From Sphingomonas sp. IC-56 (GTDB taxonomy: Bacteria; Pseudomonadota; Alphaproteobacteria; Sphingomonadales; Sphingomonadaceae), in NCBI RefSeq assembly GCF_021043375.1, contig NZ_JAJNDV010000004.1:1-64000 (forward strand): a stretch of 64,000 nucleotides of DNA. Direction: 5' to 3'. The notes beneath the pieces were generated by a model. It was not told the origin of the DNA and made no database searches. It worked only from the letters and a program-made list of their open reading frames with translations. Position numbers and translations under genes: made by a program. Position 1 is the first letter of the stretch. Each line of letters begins with the position of its first letter. Shown here piece by piece: positions 57,738 through 64,000 of this stretch.

Positions 57738-58913
57738 ATGTTCCTTTCCTTTCTCGACGCGCTGCGCAGTGCCGGCATTCCGGCAGGGCTGAAGGAGCAT
57801 CTGGTGCTACTGGAAGCGCTGGATCGCGAAGTGACCGAGCGGACGCCGGAGGCATTCTATTATCTCGCCCGCGCGACCTATGTGAAGGACGAGGGGCTGA
57901 TCGACCAGTTCGACCGGGTTTTCGCGCAGGTATTCCGCGGTGTCGTGGGGGAAGCGGCGCTTGGCGGCGACATTCCGGACGCGTGGCTTCGTGCGGTGAT
58001 GGAGAAATATCTCTCGCCTGAGGAAATGGCGAAGATCCAGGGGCTTGGCGACTTGGACACTATCTTGTCGACGCTGAAACAGCGTCTTGCTGAGCAGGAG
58101 GGTCGGCATGAAGGTGGGAACAAGTGGATCGGAACCGGAGGGACCTCACCTTTTGGGAATGGCGGGTATAACTCCGAGGGCGTGCGGATCGGCGGGGAGA
58201 GCCGGCACAAGCGTGCGGTAAAGGTCTGGGAAAGCAGAGAATTCCGCAACCTGGATAGCAGCCGCGAGCTGGGCACTCGCAACATCAAGGTAGCGCTGCG
58301 CCGCCTGCGCCGCTTTGCGCGCGAGGGCGCGGCGGACGAACTGGACATCGACGGCACGATCGCGGGCACCGCGCGCCAGGGCTGGCTGGACGTCCGCATG
58401 CGCCCGGAGCGGCACAATGCCGTCAAATTGCTGCTGTTTCTCGACATTGGCGGGTCGATGGACCCGCATATCCGGCTGTGCGAGGAGCTGTTCTCCGCCG
58501 CCACGGCCGAGTTCAAGCACCTGGAATTCTTCTACTTCCACAACTGCGTCTATGAAGGCGTGTGGAAGGACAATCGCCGCCGCTCGACCGAGCGCACCCC
58601 CACCTGGGACGTGCTGCACAAGTTCGGACCCGATTATAAGCTGATCTTCGTCGGCGACGCGTCGATGAGCCCCTATGAACTCACCCATGCCGGCGGATCG
58701 GTCGAGCATATGAACGACGAGGCGGGCGCAGTGTGGCTCAAGCGCCTGCTCGACACCTACCCTGCCGCGGCCTGGCTTAACGTGCTGCCGCAGGCGCACT
58801 GGAACTATACGCAGTCGGTGCAGATCGTTCGGCAGCTAATGGGCGAGCGCATGTATCCGCTCACGCTCGATGGGCTGGACGAGGCGATGCGCGAACTCAG
58901 CCGCAAGCGCTAA
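57738..58913 (+). CDS. VWA domain protein (CoxE-type), MoxR partner
   Basis: 391 residues. N-terminal helical half (LDALRSAGIPAGLKEHLVLLEALD), then a linker, then a VWA domain from about residue 190 with metal site FLDIGGSMDPH (DxGxS). The end, YPAAAWLNVLPQAHWNYTQSVQIVRQLMGERMYPLTLDGL, is characteristic of the CoxE/YeaD-like group. With MoxR it forms a MoxR-VWA chaperone module; the client is not evident. Confidence 0.93.
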   Translation: MFLSFLDALRSAGIPAGLKEHLVLLEALDREVTERTPEAFYYLARATYVKDEGLIDQFDRVFAQVFRGVVGEAALGGDIPDAWLRAVMEKYLSPEEMAKIQGLGDLDTILSTLKQRLAEQEGRHEGGNKWIGTGGTSPFGNGGYNSEGVRIGGESRHKRAVKVWESREFRNLDSSRELGTRNIKVALRRLRRFAREGAADELDIDGTIAGTARQGWLDVRMRPERHNAVKLLLFLDIGGSMDPHIRLCEELFSAATAEFKHLEFFYFHNCVYEGVWKDNRRRSTERTPTWDVLHKFGPDYKLIFVGDASMSPYELTHAGGSVEHMNDEAGAVWLKRLLDTYPAAAWLNVLPQAHWNYTQSVQIVRQLMGERMYPLTLDGLDEAMRELSRKR

Positions 58914-58917
58914 GCGC

Positions 58918-59211
58918 TTAAAGCCGCTCCACCGCGCGGTGGAGCCGGCGCAGCACCGCGCTGTCATGCGCCTGCCCCGCCGCGGCTTCCGACGCGAGCG
59001 CCATCAGCCGCACCGCGCCGAAGCTGGCCGAAAGCCCCTTCAACCGCAGCGCGAACCCGGCCCATTCGTCGGGGCTCTCCGCGGCTTTCATGCCGCGCAG
59101 GCAGCGCTTCACGCTTTCAAGGAAGGATTCGCGAAGCTCGGCGATCAGCGCAGGCTCGTCGCCCACCGCTGCCGCCAAGGTCGCGTCGATTGCACCCGGA
59201 TCATAGGCCAT
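58918..59211 (-). CDS. Hpt-domain protein lacking the phosphoacceptor histidine
   Basis: 97 residues, four-helix Hpt-like. FLESVKRCLRGMKAAESPDEWAGFALRLKGLSASFGAVRLMALA lines up with the Hpt consensus A-H-T-L-K-G-S-S-A-N-L-G, but the His position is L55 (A-L-R-L-K-G). So it cannot accept a phosphoryl group by the usual chemistry, and may bind a receiver or histidine kinase as a decoy. Divergent from the 763-residue protein. Confidence 0.7.
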   Translation of the reverse strand: MAYDPGAIDATLAAAVGDEPALIAELRESFLESVKRCLRGMKAAESPDEWAGFALRLKGLSASFGAVRLMALASEAAAGQAHDSAVLRRLHRAVERL

Positions 59212-59291
59212 TTGCGACGAACTACCCGCTCAGGGTTAATCGCTGGTTTCTGCGGTGTTGGTCGCCCCCGCTTTTGTGGTAAAAGAGGCGC

Positions 59292-61583
59292 ATGATTGGG
59301 GGACAACCGGCCGTCACCTCGCTGGAGCCTGTTGGCTCGGCGAACGAGGAAATGCTCCAGCCCATGGCTGTGGAGCAGGATCACGAAACCGTGTTCCATG
59401 CAGAGGACGACGCGGAACCCGCGCCGCGTGGCGCCGGCAGGGCGCTTGCGGTGGTGGCCGTGGTGGCGACGCTTGCCTGGGTCGGCGGCATGCTGTGGTG
59501 GAGCCTCCCTTCCCTGACCGGTCTTTCGCCGGCGGCGCTGGTGCAGTTCATTGCTGCCCTGTGCGTGCCCCCTGCCCTGATCGGCATCCTGTACCTGCTC
59601 GCGCTGCGCACCAGCCGGGCTGAGGCACGGCGTTTCGGCAGCACCGCGCAGGCGATGCGTGCCGAGGCCGCGAGCCTGGAGCGCGTCGTCGCCGGCCTGT
59701 CGCAGAAGATCTCCGACAACCGCAGCGCGCTGGCCGAACAGACCACCGTCCTGATGGCGCTGGGCGACAATGCCGCCGCCAAGCTGGAAGCGGCGACCGA
59801 CAGTGTCGCGCAACAGTCGCAGCGTATCGACAACAGCACGCGCCTGCTGGGCGACACCATGACCATGGCCGAGCGGCGTTTCGAGATTCTCCTGACGCTG
59901 CTGCCCAAGGTGCATGAGGAAATGCAGGGGCTGAGCGGCCGGGTCGACCAGGCCGGAATGCTCGCCAGCCAGCACGCCGCCTCGCTCGACGCGCAGTTGA
60001 GCGCCCTGGGTGAGCGCGGGCGCGAGGCCAACCAGGTTGCCGGCGGCGCGGCCGAGCGGCTGTCGGCGCATATCGCGCGCATGGAAGCGATGAGCGAAGC
60101 CGCGGGCGCGCGGCTGGAGAAGGTGGCCGAGCAGACATCGACCGCAGTGGACGGCGTGCTCGAGCGCACCGCCAATGCAGTGGACGAGGCGCGCAAGGGG
60201 ATCGCCGCGCAGGGCGAGGCGATCCTTGCGATGCTGAGCGCCAACCAGGCCGCACTGGATCGCGCCGGACGCGACAGCGCCGCAGCGCTGGGCGAGCGAA
60301 TGGCGGAGATCGAGGAGACGATCGGACGCGTCAGCGTGCGGCTTGCCGAGGAACAGGCGCGCGGCGACCTGTTGTTCGTCGGGCTGAGCGCCGGCACCGA
60401 GCGCGTGGAGCGTGCGCTGGACGCCACCCATGCTTCGGGCATGGAAAAGGCCGGTGCGCTCGCGGGCTCGCTGGACAAGGTGCACCGCATCCTTGTCACC
60501 GTGTCGGATGAACTGCGCACCGGCGACCATCTGGCGCGGACGGTCATTGCGACTTCGGACGAGCTGCTGACCGCGCTGGACGCGTCGGCACGTGAGATCG
60601 ACGAGACGCTGCCGCAAGCGTTGGCGCGGCTGGACGCCCGCATTGCCGCCACGCGGCAGGCGATCGGGGGAACCCAGCCGGAGTTGCTGGCGCTGGTCGG
60701 CTCGGCCGAAGCGACGCAGCACCAGGTCGAGCGGATCGCGGCAATGGTCGTGGAGCAGCGCGACGCGCTTGCCCGCGCCCAGGCGTCGCTGATCGAGACA
60801 CTGGAAACCGGCGGCAACCGCGCCGCCGCCGTGGGCGCAGTGGTGGAAGACACCAGCGCCGCCACCCGCCGCTTTGCCGAGACTGCCGCACCCGAATTGG
60901 TCGAAGCGCTGCTGCGCGTCCGCGAAACCGCCAACGCGGCGGTGGAGCGCTCACGCGAAGCCTTCGCTACCATCGTGCCCGAGGCGACGCGCGCTCTGGA
61001 AGACGCGGCTGGCGCGGCGCTGAAGCGCACGGTCAACGACACGGTCCGGCGCGAGATCGCCGGGCTGGCCGAGACGACCGAAGCGGCGGTGGCCGCTGCG
61101 GCGCGTGCATCCGAACAGCTGGGCGAGCAGATGAAGGCGCTGGGCACCGCCACCGCCGAGGTCGAGCGCCGCGTCGAAGCCGCCCGCGCGCAGCAGGAAG
61201 AATCGGACAGCGAAGGCTTTACCCGGCGCGTGTCGCTGTTGATCGAGTCGCTCAATTCAGCCTCGATCGACATCACCAAGGCGTTTTCGGCAGATGTCGC
61301 GGACAGCGCCTGGGCAGCCTATCTGAAGGGCGATCGCGGTGTGTTCACGCGGCGTGCGTCGCGGCTGCTCGATCCGTCGGAAACGCGCGAGATCGCCCGG
61401 TTGTACGACGATGACGATGCTTTCCGCGACAACGTCAACCGCTACATCCATGATTTCGAGGCGATGCTGCGGCACATCCTGGCGCTACGCGACGGGTCGC
61501 CGCTGGGCGTGACGCTGCTGTCGTCGGACATGGGCAAGCTGTACGTGGCGCTGGCACAGGCGATCGAGCGGCTGCGGACCTGA
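59292..61583 (+). CDS. Large membrane coiled-coil protein, function unknown
   Basis: 763 residues. A 50-residue acidic start is followed by two spans (ALAVVAVVATLAWVGGMLWW and AALVQFIAALCVPPALIGIL, residues 51-105), then about 540 residues of Ala/Glu/Arg-rich heptad coiled coil with repeated STRLLGD, RLSAHIARME, NAVDEARKGIAAQ-type units, resembling apolipoprotein-like repeats. The last 90 residues (GFTRRVSLLIESLNSASIDITKAFSADVADSAWAAYLKGDRGVFTRRASRLLD to AIERLRT) are a compact, probably conserved domain. No enzymatic motif. It may be a cell-envelope or chromosome organiser. Confidence 0.75.
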   Translation: MIGGQPAVTSLEPVGSANEEMLQPMAVEQDHETVFHAEDDAEPAPRGAGRALAVVAVVATLAWVGGMLWWSLPSLTGLSPAALVQFIAALCVPPALIGILYLLALRTSRAEARRFGSTAQAMRAEAASLERVVAGLSQKISDNRSALAEQTTVLMALGDNAAAKLEAATDSVAQQSQRIDNSTRLLGDTMTMAERRFEILLTLLPKVHEEMQGLSGRVDQAGMLASQHAASLDAQLSALGERGREANQVAGGAAERLSAHIARMEAMSEAAGARLEKVAEQTSTAVDGVLERTANAVDEARKGIAAQGEAILAMLSANQAALDRAGRDSAAALGERMAEIEETIGRVSVRLAEEQARGDLLFVGLSAGTERVERALDATHASGMEKAGALAGSLDKVHRILVTVSDELRTGDHLARTVIATSDELLTALDASAREIDETLPQALARLDARIAATRQAIGGTQPELLALVGSAEATQHQVERIAAMVVEQRDALARAQASLIETLETGGNRAAAVGAVVEDTSAATRRFAETAAPELVEALLRVRETANAAVERSREAFATIVPEATRALEDAAGAALKRTVNDTVRREIAGLAETTEAAVAAAARASEQLGEQMKALGTATAEVERRVEAARAQQEESDSEGFTRRVSLLIESLNSASIDITKAFSADVADSAWAAYLKGDRGVFTRRASRLLDPSETREIARLYDDDDAFRDNVNRYIHDFEAMLRHILALRDGSPLGVTLLSSDMGKLYVALAQAIERLRT

Positions 61584-61621
61584 GGGTGGGGGTTTTCTGA
61601 ATTTGGCCTTTGCGTGGCGCC

Positions 61622-61722
61622 GTTCCCCGGCGAACGCCGGAGCCTGGCTGCCAAGGTTTCTTGGAGGCGCTGGGCGCAGCGGATACTGCATTGCAGCTTG
61701 GCCCCGGCCTTCGCCGGGGAAC
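61622..61722. repeat. B-type palindromic repeat, array copy 1
   Basis: GTTCCCCGGCGAACGCCGGA at the left, CCCCGGCCTTCGCCGGGGAA at the right; the middle has GGCTGCCAAGGTTTCTTGGA. Same element as 15733-15831. Confidence 0.87.
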
Positions 61723-61732
61723 CGGAGTCGAC

Positions 61733-61873
61733 TCCATCTCCCCCTAGGGGGACGTTGGCAGCCGTAAGGGCTGAAGGAGCAGTATTCCGGTCTGAGGCCG
61801 GGCTGTCGATCGAGGCGGTGATACCCCTCCGTCGCGCTGCGCGCGCCACCTCCCCTTACAGGGGAGGATCAAT
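61733..61873. repeat. C-type palindromic repeat, array copy 1
   Basis: Contains GGTCTGAGGCCGGGCTGTCG and GATACCCCTCCGTCGCGCTG, ending CCTCCCCTTACAGGGGAGGA. Its left arm is shortened relative to the second copy at 62001-62141. Confidence 0.8.
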
Positions 61874-61882
61874 CGGTGCGCC

Positions 61883-61982
61883 GTTCCCCGGCGGACGCCG
61901 GGGCCTAGCTGCCAAGGTTTCTCGGGGGCGCTGAGCGCTGCTGCTACGGCATTGCAGCTGGGCCCCGGCCTTCGCCGGGGTA
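61883..61982. repeat. B-type palindromic repeat, array copy 2
   Basis: GTTCCCCGGCGGACGCCGGG at the left and CCCCGGCCTTCGCCGGGGTA at the right, about 100 bases, starting 261 bases after array copy 1. Confidence 0.87.
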
Positions 61983-62000
61983 CTGGTTGGGTGGGGATTC

Positions 62001-62141
62001 GATCCTCCCCTGCAAGGGGAGGTGGCAGCCCGTCAGGGCTGACGGAGGGGTGTCCGGGTCTGAGGCCGGGCTGTCGATCCTGGCGGTGATACCCCTCCGT
62101 CGCGCTGCGCGCGCCACCTCCCCTTACAGGGGAGGATCAAT
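62001..62141. repeat. C-type palindromic repeat, array copy 2
   Basis: A near-perfect large inverted repeat: GATCCTCCCCTGCAAGGGGA at the left mirrors TCCCCTTACAGGGGAGGATC at the right, and GGCTGACGGAGGGGT mirrors ACCCCTCCGTCGCGC. The centre GGTCTGAGGCCGGGCTGTCG is shared with copy 1. Confidence 0.85.
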
Positions 62142-62150
62142 GGGTGCGCC

Positions 62151-62251
62151 GTTCCCCGTCGGAGGCCGGGGCTCAGTTGCCAAGGTGTGGCGGAGGCGCT
62201 GGGCGCTGCTGATACTGCATTGCAGCTGGGCCCCGGCCTTCGCCGGGGAAC
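62151..62251. repeat. B-type palindromic repeat, array copy 3
   Basis: GTTCCCCGTCGGAGGCCGGG at the left (arm diverged by a few bases), CCCCGGCCTTCGCCGGGGAA at the right, starting 268 bases after copy 2. Confidence 0.85.
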
Positions 62252-62300
62252 TTGGGTGCGCCTCTTATGGCTGCGCGGCGTACTTGGAACGGGAGCTCGG

Positions 62301-62570
62301 TTAGCTGCCCGGCTTCGTCCAATCGAGCATGTCGATGGTCAGCCAGCCATTGCTGTAATTCAGGTAGTACAGCACGAACAGGATCGTTGCGACCAGGGTG
62401 GTCCACAAGGCGATCCTGCCGGGGCGGAATTCGTGCGGGGCGCTTTCGGCCTGGCCAGGGATCAGGTCGGCGCCGGCCTCGTGCGCCGTTCGGACCCCGA
62501 ACGGCAGCACCAGGAACACGGAGAACGACCAGAACAGGAAGTAGATGGCCAGCGCCGACTGCCACCGCAT
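62301..62570 (-). CDS. DUF1467 family membrane protein
   Basis: 89 residues with two spans (SALAIYFLFWSFSVFLVLPFG and IALWTTLVATILFVLYYLNY) and the DUF1467 landmark LPFGVRTAHEAGADLIPGQAESAPHEFRP. Role unknown, common in alphaproteobacteria. It begins two bases after the RNase J stop and so is probably co-transcribed with it. Confidence 0.9.
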   Translation of the reverse strand: MRWQSALAIYFLFWSFSVFLVLPFGVRTAHEAGADLIPGQAESAPHEFRPGRIALWTTLVATILFVLYYLNYSNGWLTIDMLDWTKPGS

Positions 62571-62572
62571 CG

Positions 62573-64000
62573 TCAGACCTCCAGGATGAGCACGTCCACC
62601 ACCGGCTTCTTGCCGGTGAAGCGGGTTGCGGCGCGGCGGACGGCGAGGCGGACGCTCTCGCGCAGCTTGTCGCGGTCGCGGCCGGCCTTGCGCACGGCTT
62701 CGGCTGCGGCGGCGGAGGCCTCCTCGAGGAACTCATCGCGGTCTTCTTCGACCGGCACGCCCTGCACGCGGACCTGGGGCTCGCCCATCAGCTGGCCCTT
62801 GCGGATCGCGACTGCGACCGAGAGCTGGCCGTAGAGCGCGAGGCGGCGGCGTTCGTTGATGGTGGTGCCGTCGGCCGGCAGGATGACGTCGCCGTCGATC
62901 ACCAGCCGCCCGGTGGGCGCGAAGCCGATGCGCTGCGGGCCGTTGGGCGCGAGGCGCCAGACTTCGCCATTGGTCTGCTTGGCGACCTGCGGCACGCCCT
63001 GGCTGAGCGCGTAGCGGGCATGTTCGATCAGGTGGCGCGCCTCGCCATGCACCGGCATCAGGATCTGCGGTCGGATCCAGCGGTACATTTCGGCGAGCTC
63101 GGGGCGGCCGGGATGGCCCGACACGTGCACATAAGCCTGGCGGTCGGTGATCAGCCGCACGCCCTTGGACGCCAGCGTGTTCATGATCTTGCCGATGGCG
63201 ACTTCGTTGCCCGGAATCTGCCGGGAGGAGAAGATGACGGTGTCGCCTTCGCTGAGTTTCAGCTGGTGATTGCCCTCCGCAATGCGGGCGAGCGCCGCGC
63301 GGGCCTCACCCTGGCCGCCGGTGCCGACCATCAGCACTTCCGAAGGCGGGAGCGTCATGGCGGTGTCGAAATCGACGGTTTCGGGGAAGTCGCGGAGATA
63401 GCCGGTCGCCTTGGCGACGCGGAGGATGCGGTCAAGCGAGCGGCCGGCGACGCACAGCTTGCGCCCGGTGTCGCGCGCGACTTCGCCCAGCGTGTGCAGG
63501 CGCGCGGCGTTGGAGGCGAAGGTGGTGACGAGCACGCGGCCCTTGGCGGCGCCGATTACCTCGTCCAGCCCCTTGCGGACATCGGCTTCGGAGCCCGAGG
63601 CTTCGTCCTGGAACACGTTGGTCGAATCGCACACCAGCGCGAGTACGCCCTTGTCGCCGATCGCAGTGAGTTCGGCTGCCGTGGAGGCGCCGCCGAGCGC
63701 GGGGGCGTCGTCGAGCTTCCAATCGCCGGTGTGGAAGATGTTGCCCTGCGCAGTCTCGATCAGCAGCGCATTGCCTTCGGGAATCGAGTGAGCGAGCGGC
63801 GTGAAGGTGACGGTGAACGGGCCGACGCGGAATGGGCCTTCCTCGTTCATCATCTTGAGTTCGACGCGGTCGAGGACGCCCTCTTCCTCCAGCTTGCCGC
63901 GCACCAGGCCGGCAGTGAAGGGGGTGGCGTAGATCGGGACGCCGAGATCGGCGGCGAGGTAGGGCAGCGCGCCGATATGATCTTCATGGCCATGCGTCAG
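62573..64000 (-). CDS. Ribonuclease J (5' end cut by window edge)
   Basis: Open from base 64000, so the N-terminus is missing. The visible part begins with the metallo-beta-lactamase motif LTHGHEDHIGALPYL (HxHxDH), continues with PLAHSIPEGNALLI, FHTGDWKLDD, ALVCDSTNVF, the beta-CASP part VTTFASNAARL and VMVHGEARHL-type PVHGEARHLIEHA, and ends with the C-terminal domain DVLILEV. RNase J degrades and processes RNA 5' to 3' and by internal cleavage. About 475 of some 550 residues are present. Confidence 0.93.
   Translation of the reverse strand: MTHGHEDHIGALPYLAADLGVPIYATPFTAGLVRGKLEEEGVLDRVELKMMNEEGPFRVGPFTVTFTPLAHSIPEGNALLIETAQGNIFHTGDWKLDDAPALGGASTAAELTAIGDKGVLALVCDSTNVFQDEASGSEADVRKGLDEVIGAAKGRVLVTTFASNAARLHTLGEVARDTGRKLCVAGRSLDRILRVAKATGYLRDFPETVDFDTAMTLPPSEVLMVGTGGQGEARAALARIAEGNHQLKLSEGDTVIFSSRQIPGNEVAIGKIMNTLASKGVRLITDRQAYVHVSGHPGRPELAEMYRWIRPQILMPVHGEARHLIEHARYALSQGVPQVAKQTNGEVWRLAPNGPQRIGFAPTGRLVIDGDVILPADGTTINERRRLALYGQLSVAVAIRKGQLMGEPQVRVQGVPVEEDRDEFLEEASAAAAEAVRKAGRDRDKLRESVRLAVRRAATRFTGKKPVVDVLILEV

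Larger units (their letters stand above)
61584..62300. other. Intergenic tandem repeat array, no gene
   Basis: 717 bases between the 763-residue gene and the DUF1467 gene contain no credible coding sequence. The space is filled by three B-type palindromes (61622-61722, 61883-61982, 62151-62251) alternating with two C-type palindromes, a composite unit of about 265 bases repeated about 2.4 times. Confidence 0.85.

Noticed and set aside
61622..62251. CRISPR array
   Set aside because: The repeats are about 100 and 140 bases, palindromic and alternating, unlike 25-40-base direct repeats with equal spacers.

Overview
The window is about 64 kb of GC-rich chromosome from an alphaproteobacterium, most likely a Sphingomonas-type member of the Sphingomonadaceae. 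Pointers are the block eno-ftsB-pdhA-pdhB with a lipoyl domain fused to E1-beta, a PopZ-family protein, a class II DAHP synthase, DUF1467/DUF4170/DUF3618 proteins, EcfG-type stress promoters (GGAAC-N16/17-CGTT) and intergenic palindromes of a kind common in sphingomonads. No plasmid, phage or insertion-sequence backbone is visible. Both ends cut genes: a histone-deacetylase-family gene on the left and an RNase J gene on the right.

Layout. 1-6.1 kb: deacetylase, RppH, a DUF481 barrel, and a tightly overlapped arginine-succinyltransferase cluster (M20 hydrolase, astA, astB). 6.1-12 kb: tRNA-Arg, a lipoprotein, and a minus-strand run MATE exporter-hemB-GNAT-membrane/spermidine-synthase protein. 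12-20.9 kb: lipid kinase, valS, S9 peptidase, PopZ-like protein, TolC and a PIMT-like protein. 21-25.3 kb: tRNA-Cys, a glycine-zipper protein, two small proteins each behind a perfect EcfG-type promoter, and a stress-like operon (54-aa protein, SRPBCC, zinc alcohol dehydrogenase, SDR). 25.4-31.7 kb: cysS, an HTH-DAHP-synthase reading frame behind two operator-like palindromes, two Tat-exported ferritin-like proteins divergent from a Crp/Fnr regulator (back-to-back EcfG-type promoters), and a candidate structured small RNA. 31.7-38.1 kb: DUF488, trmFO, an EF-hand protein, a phytoene-synthase-like protein and three Tad-type pseudopilin/TadG genes. 38.1-50.7 kb: pdhBA, ftsB, eno, a stress-like membrane operon (DUF3618, holin-X-like), DUF4170, rhomboid, greA, carB, carA. 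50.8-64 kb: yqeY-dnaG-rpoD, MoxR/CHAP/VWA genes, a degenerate Hpt protein, a 763-aa membrane coiled-coil protein, a tandem repeat array, DUF1467 and RNase J.

Most genes are core housekeeping. The noteworthy parts are (1) the in-frame fusion of an XRE-type helix-turn-helix to class II DAHP synthase with a pair of 19-bp pseudopalindromes in front; (2) a dispersed set of perfect EcfG-type promoters tying the ferritin-like/Crp locus and two unknown small proteins to the general stress response; (3) a terminator-ended RNA candidate with anti-Shine-Dalgarno loops just 3' of the Crp gene; and (4) several family members that have lost key motifs (Hpt without histidine, PIMT-like, phytoene-synthase-like). 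All calls are from reading the sequence; no database search was run.
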